This document shows positions 14,770-15,509 of a DNA stretch of 15,509 nt, in pieces. A program made the position numbers and the translations under genes. Under the pieces are notes generated by a model. It worked only from the letters and a program-made list of their open reading frames with translations. It made no database searches and had not been told where the DNA came from. The DNA is from Syntrophorhabdus sp. PtaB.Bin184 (GTDB lineage: Bacteria; Desulfobacterota; Syntrophorhabdia; Syntrophorhabdales; Syntrophorhabdaceae). Location: assembly GCA_002067555.1 (NCBI GenBank), contig MVQQ01000248.1:1-15509 (forward strand), written 5' to 3'. The stretch's first letter is position 1. Each line of letters begins with the position of its first letter.

Positions 14770-15509
14770 ATGGAATCCTTTGACAGCCTTGTATGGCTCA
14801 TGGAGAGGTTGAGAAGCGACGAGGGATGTCCCTGGGACCGCAAGCAAAAGGTCTCGGCCTTCAAAACCTTCATGCTCGAAGAGGTCTACGAGATCATCGA
14901 GGCCATAGAGAAGGACGACATGAAAGAGCTCAAGGAGGAACTCGGTGACCTCCTCTTCCACATCGTCTTCATTGCCCAGATATGCAGGGAACGCAACGCC
15001 TTCGACATCAACGATGTCATCGAGAACGTTTACGGCAAGATGTACCATCGCCACCCCCATGTCTTCCGGAATGAGGTCCTCGACGTTCCCATCGAGATGA
15101 AGTGGGAAGATCTGAAGAGGGAGGAAAAAGAAGATGGCGAATACTCGCTTCTCGCGAACATCCCCGCATCCATGCCCGCTCTCCTGAGGGCGTATGTGAT
15201 GACGAAGAGGGCCGCGAAGGTCGGGTTCGACTGGCAGAGGATCGAGGACGTGTACGACAAGATGTACGAGGAGATCGCCGAGTTGAAGGCGGCCGAGGCG
15301 GCAGGCGACCCCGAACAGGTCAGGGAGGAGGTGGGCGACCTGCTTTTCACCATCGTTAACATCGCCCGGTTTTTGTCGGTGGACCCCGAAGATGCGCTAC
15401 GGGCAACCGCGGACAAATTTACCCGAAGGTTCAGCTACATAGAGAACAATACGGATATCCGGAATTCTGATGCCGACACGATGGACAAACTCTGGAATGA
15501 CAGTAAATC
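14770..15509 (+). CDS. mazG: MazG nucleoside triphosphate pyrophosphohydrolase (3' end missing)
   Basis: The frame is open to the window edge (246 codons visible, close to the 263 of E. coli MazG). MazG hydrolyses NTPs to NMP and pyrophosphate, cleaning nucleotide pools. Two all-alpha domains are seen. In the first, GCPWDRKQ (19-26) precedes EExxE at E37/E38/E41 and ExxD at E57/D60, followed by HRHPHVF (93-99). The second has RAAKVGFDW (147-155), E167/E168/E171 and E187/D190. Both metal-binding sets are complete. It starts two bases after the waaA stop, so it is probably the tail of the envelope operon, although its role is unrelated to LPS. Confidence 0.95.
   Translation, partial: MESFDSLVWLMERLRSDEGCPWDRKQKVSAFKTFMLEEVYEIIEAIEKDDMKELKEELGDLLFHIVFIAQICRERNAFDINDVIENVYGKMYHRHPHVFRNEVLDVPIEMKWEDLKREEKEDGEYSLLANIPASMPALLRAYVMTKRAAKVGFDWQRIEDVYDKMYEEIAELKAAEAAGDPEQVREEVGDLLFTIVNIARFLSVDPEDALRATADKFTRRFSYIENNTDIRNSDADTMDKLWNDSK

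Noticed and set aside
1..15509. Mobile elements, CRISPR arrays, tRNA/rRNA genes, phage or defence systems
   Set aside because: No direct or inverted repeats, transposase motifs, regular spacers or structural RNA signatures were seen. The region reads as a conserved chromosomal operon.

Overview
The window (about 60% GC, nearly every gene on the + strand) is a compact Gram-negative chromosomal region. It is dominated by an outer-membrane and lipid A biogenesis cluster. The order bamA - skp - lpxD - fabZ - lpxA - Gfo/Idh/MocA oxidoreductase - lpxB - msbA - DUF374 acyltransferase - waaA is of the kind found in Desulfobacterota (former Deltaproteobacteria). A Desulfobacterota bacterium, perhaps a syntrophic or anaerobic one, is my best guess. 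It is inferred from gene order and protein character only, not from a marker gene.

Layout. Positions 1-1469 hold a short housekeeping group: the 3' end of an MtaD/SAH-deaminase-type amidohydrolase, a stand-alone Mut7-C/PIN-like RNase with a zinc ribbon, and endonuclease III (nth). A 122-base gap follows. It carries a near-consensus sigma70 promoter (TTGACA, 17 bases, TATATT at 1525-1553) that probably starts the envelope operon. The operon opens with a GT4-like glycosyltransferase and an unusual protein with two kinase-like domains in tandem, both probably acting on LPS core or another envelope glycan. After a 57-base AT-rich spacer come bamA (outer-membrane protein insertase) and skp (periplasmic chaperone). 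Then come the lipid A genes lpxD, fabZ and lpxA, an NAD(P)-dependent sugar oxidoreductase, and lpxB. The distal part holds msbA (lipid A flippase), a DUF374 (LpxJ-type) acyltransferase, waaA (Kdo transferase) and the start of mazG, which runs off the window.

How they work together. FabZ supplies the acyl-ACP pathway from which the 3-hydroxyacyl donors for LpxA and LpxD come. LpxA, LpxD and LpxB build the lipid A disaccharide. WaaA adds Kdo, the DUF374 protein probably adds a secondary acyl chain, and MsbA flips the product. BamA and Skp assemble the outer-membrane proteins that share that membrane. Most junctions from lpxD onward overlap by 1-17 bases, which suggests translational coupling. 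lpxC, lpxH/lpxI and lpxK are not in the window.

Points of interest: lpxB has no ATG, GTG or TTG ahead of its conserved N-terminus (best candidate start is ATC at 9981). The DUF374 gene is split by a one-base frame change at an A9 run (13324-13332) with a possible stem-loop just downstream. An oxidoreductase sits between lpxA and lpxB, the position of gnnA in Acidithiobacillus ferrooxidans, but without a gnnB aminotransferase. I see no mobile elements, CRISPR arrays, tRNA or rRNA, and no convincing wholly novel system.
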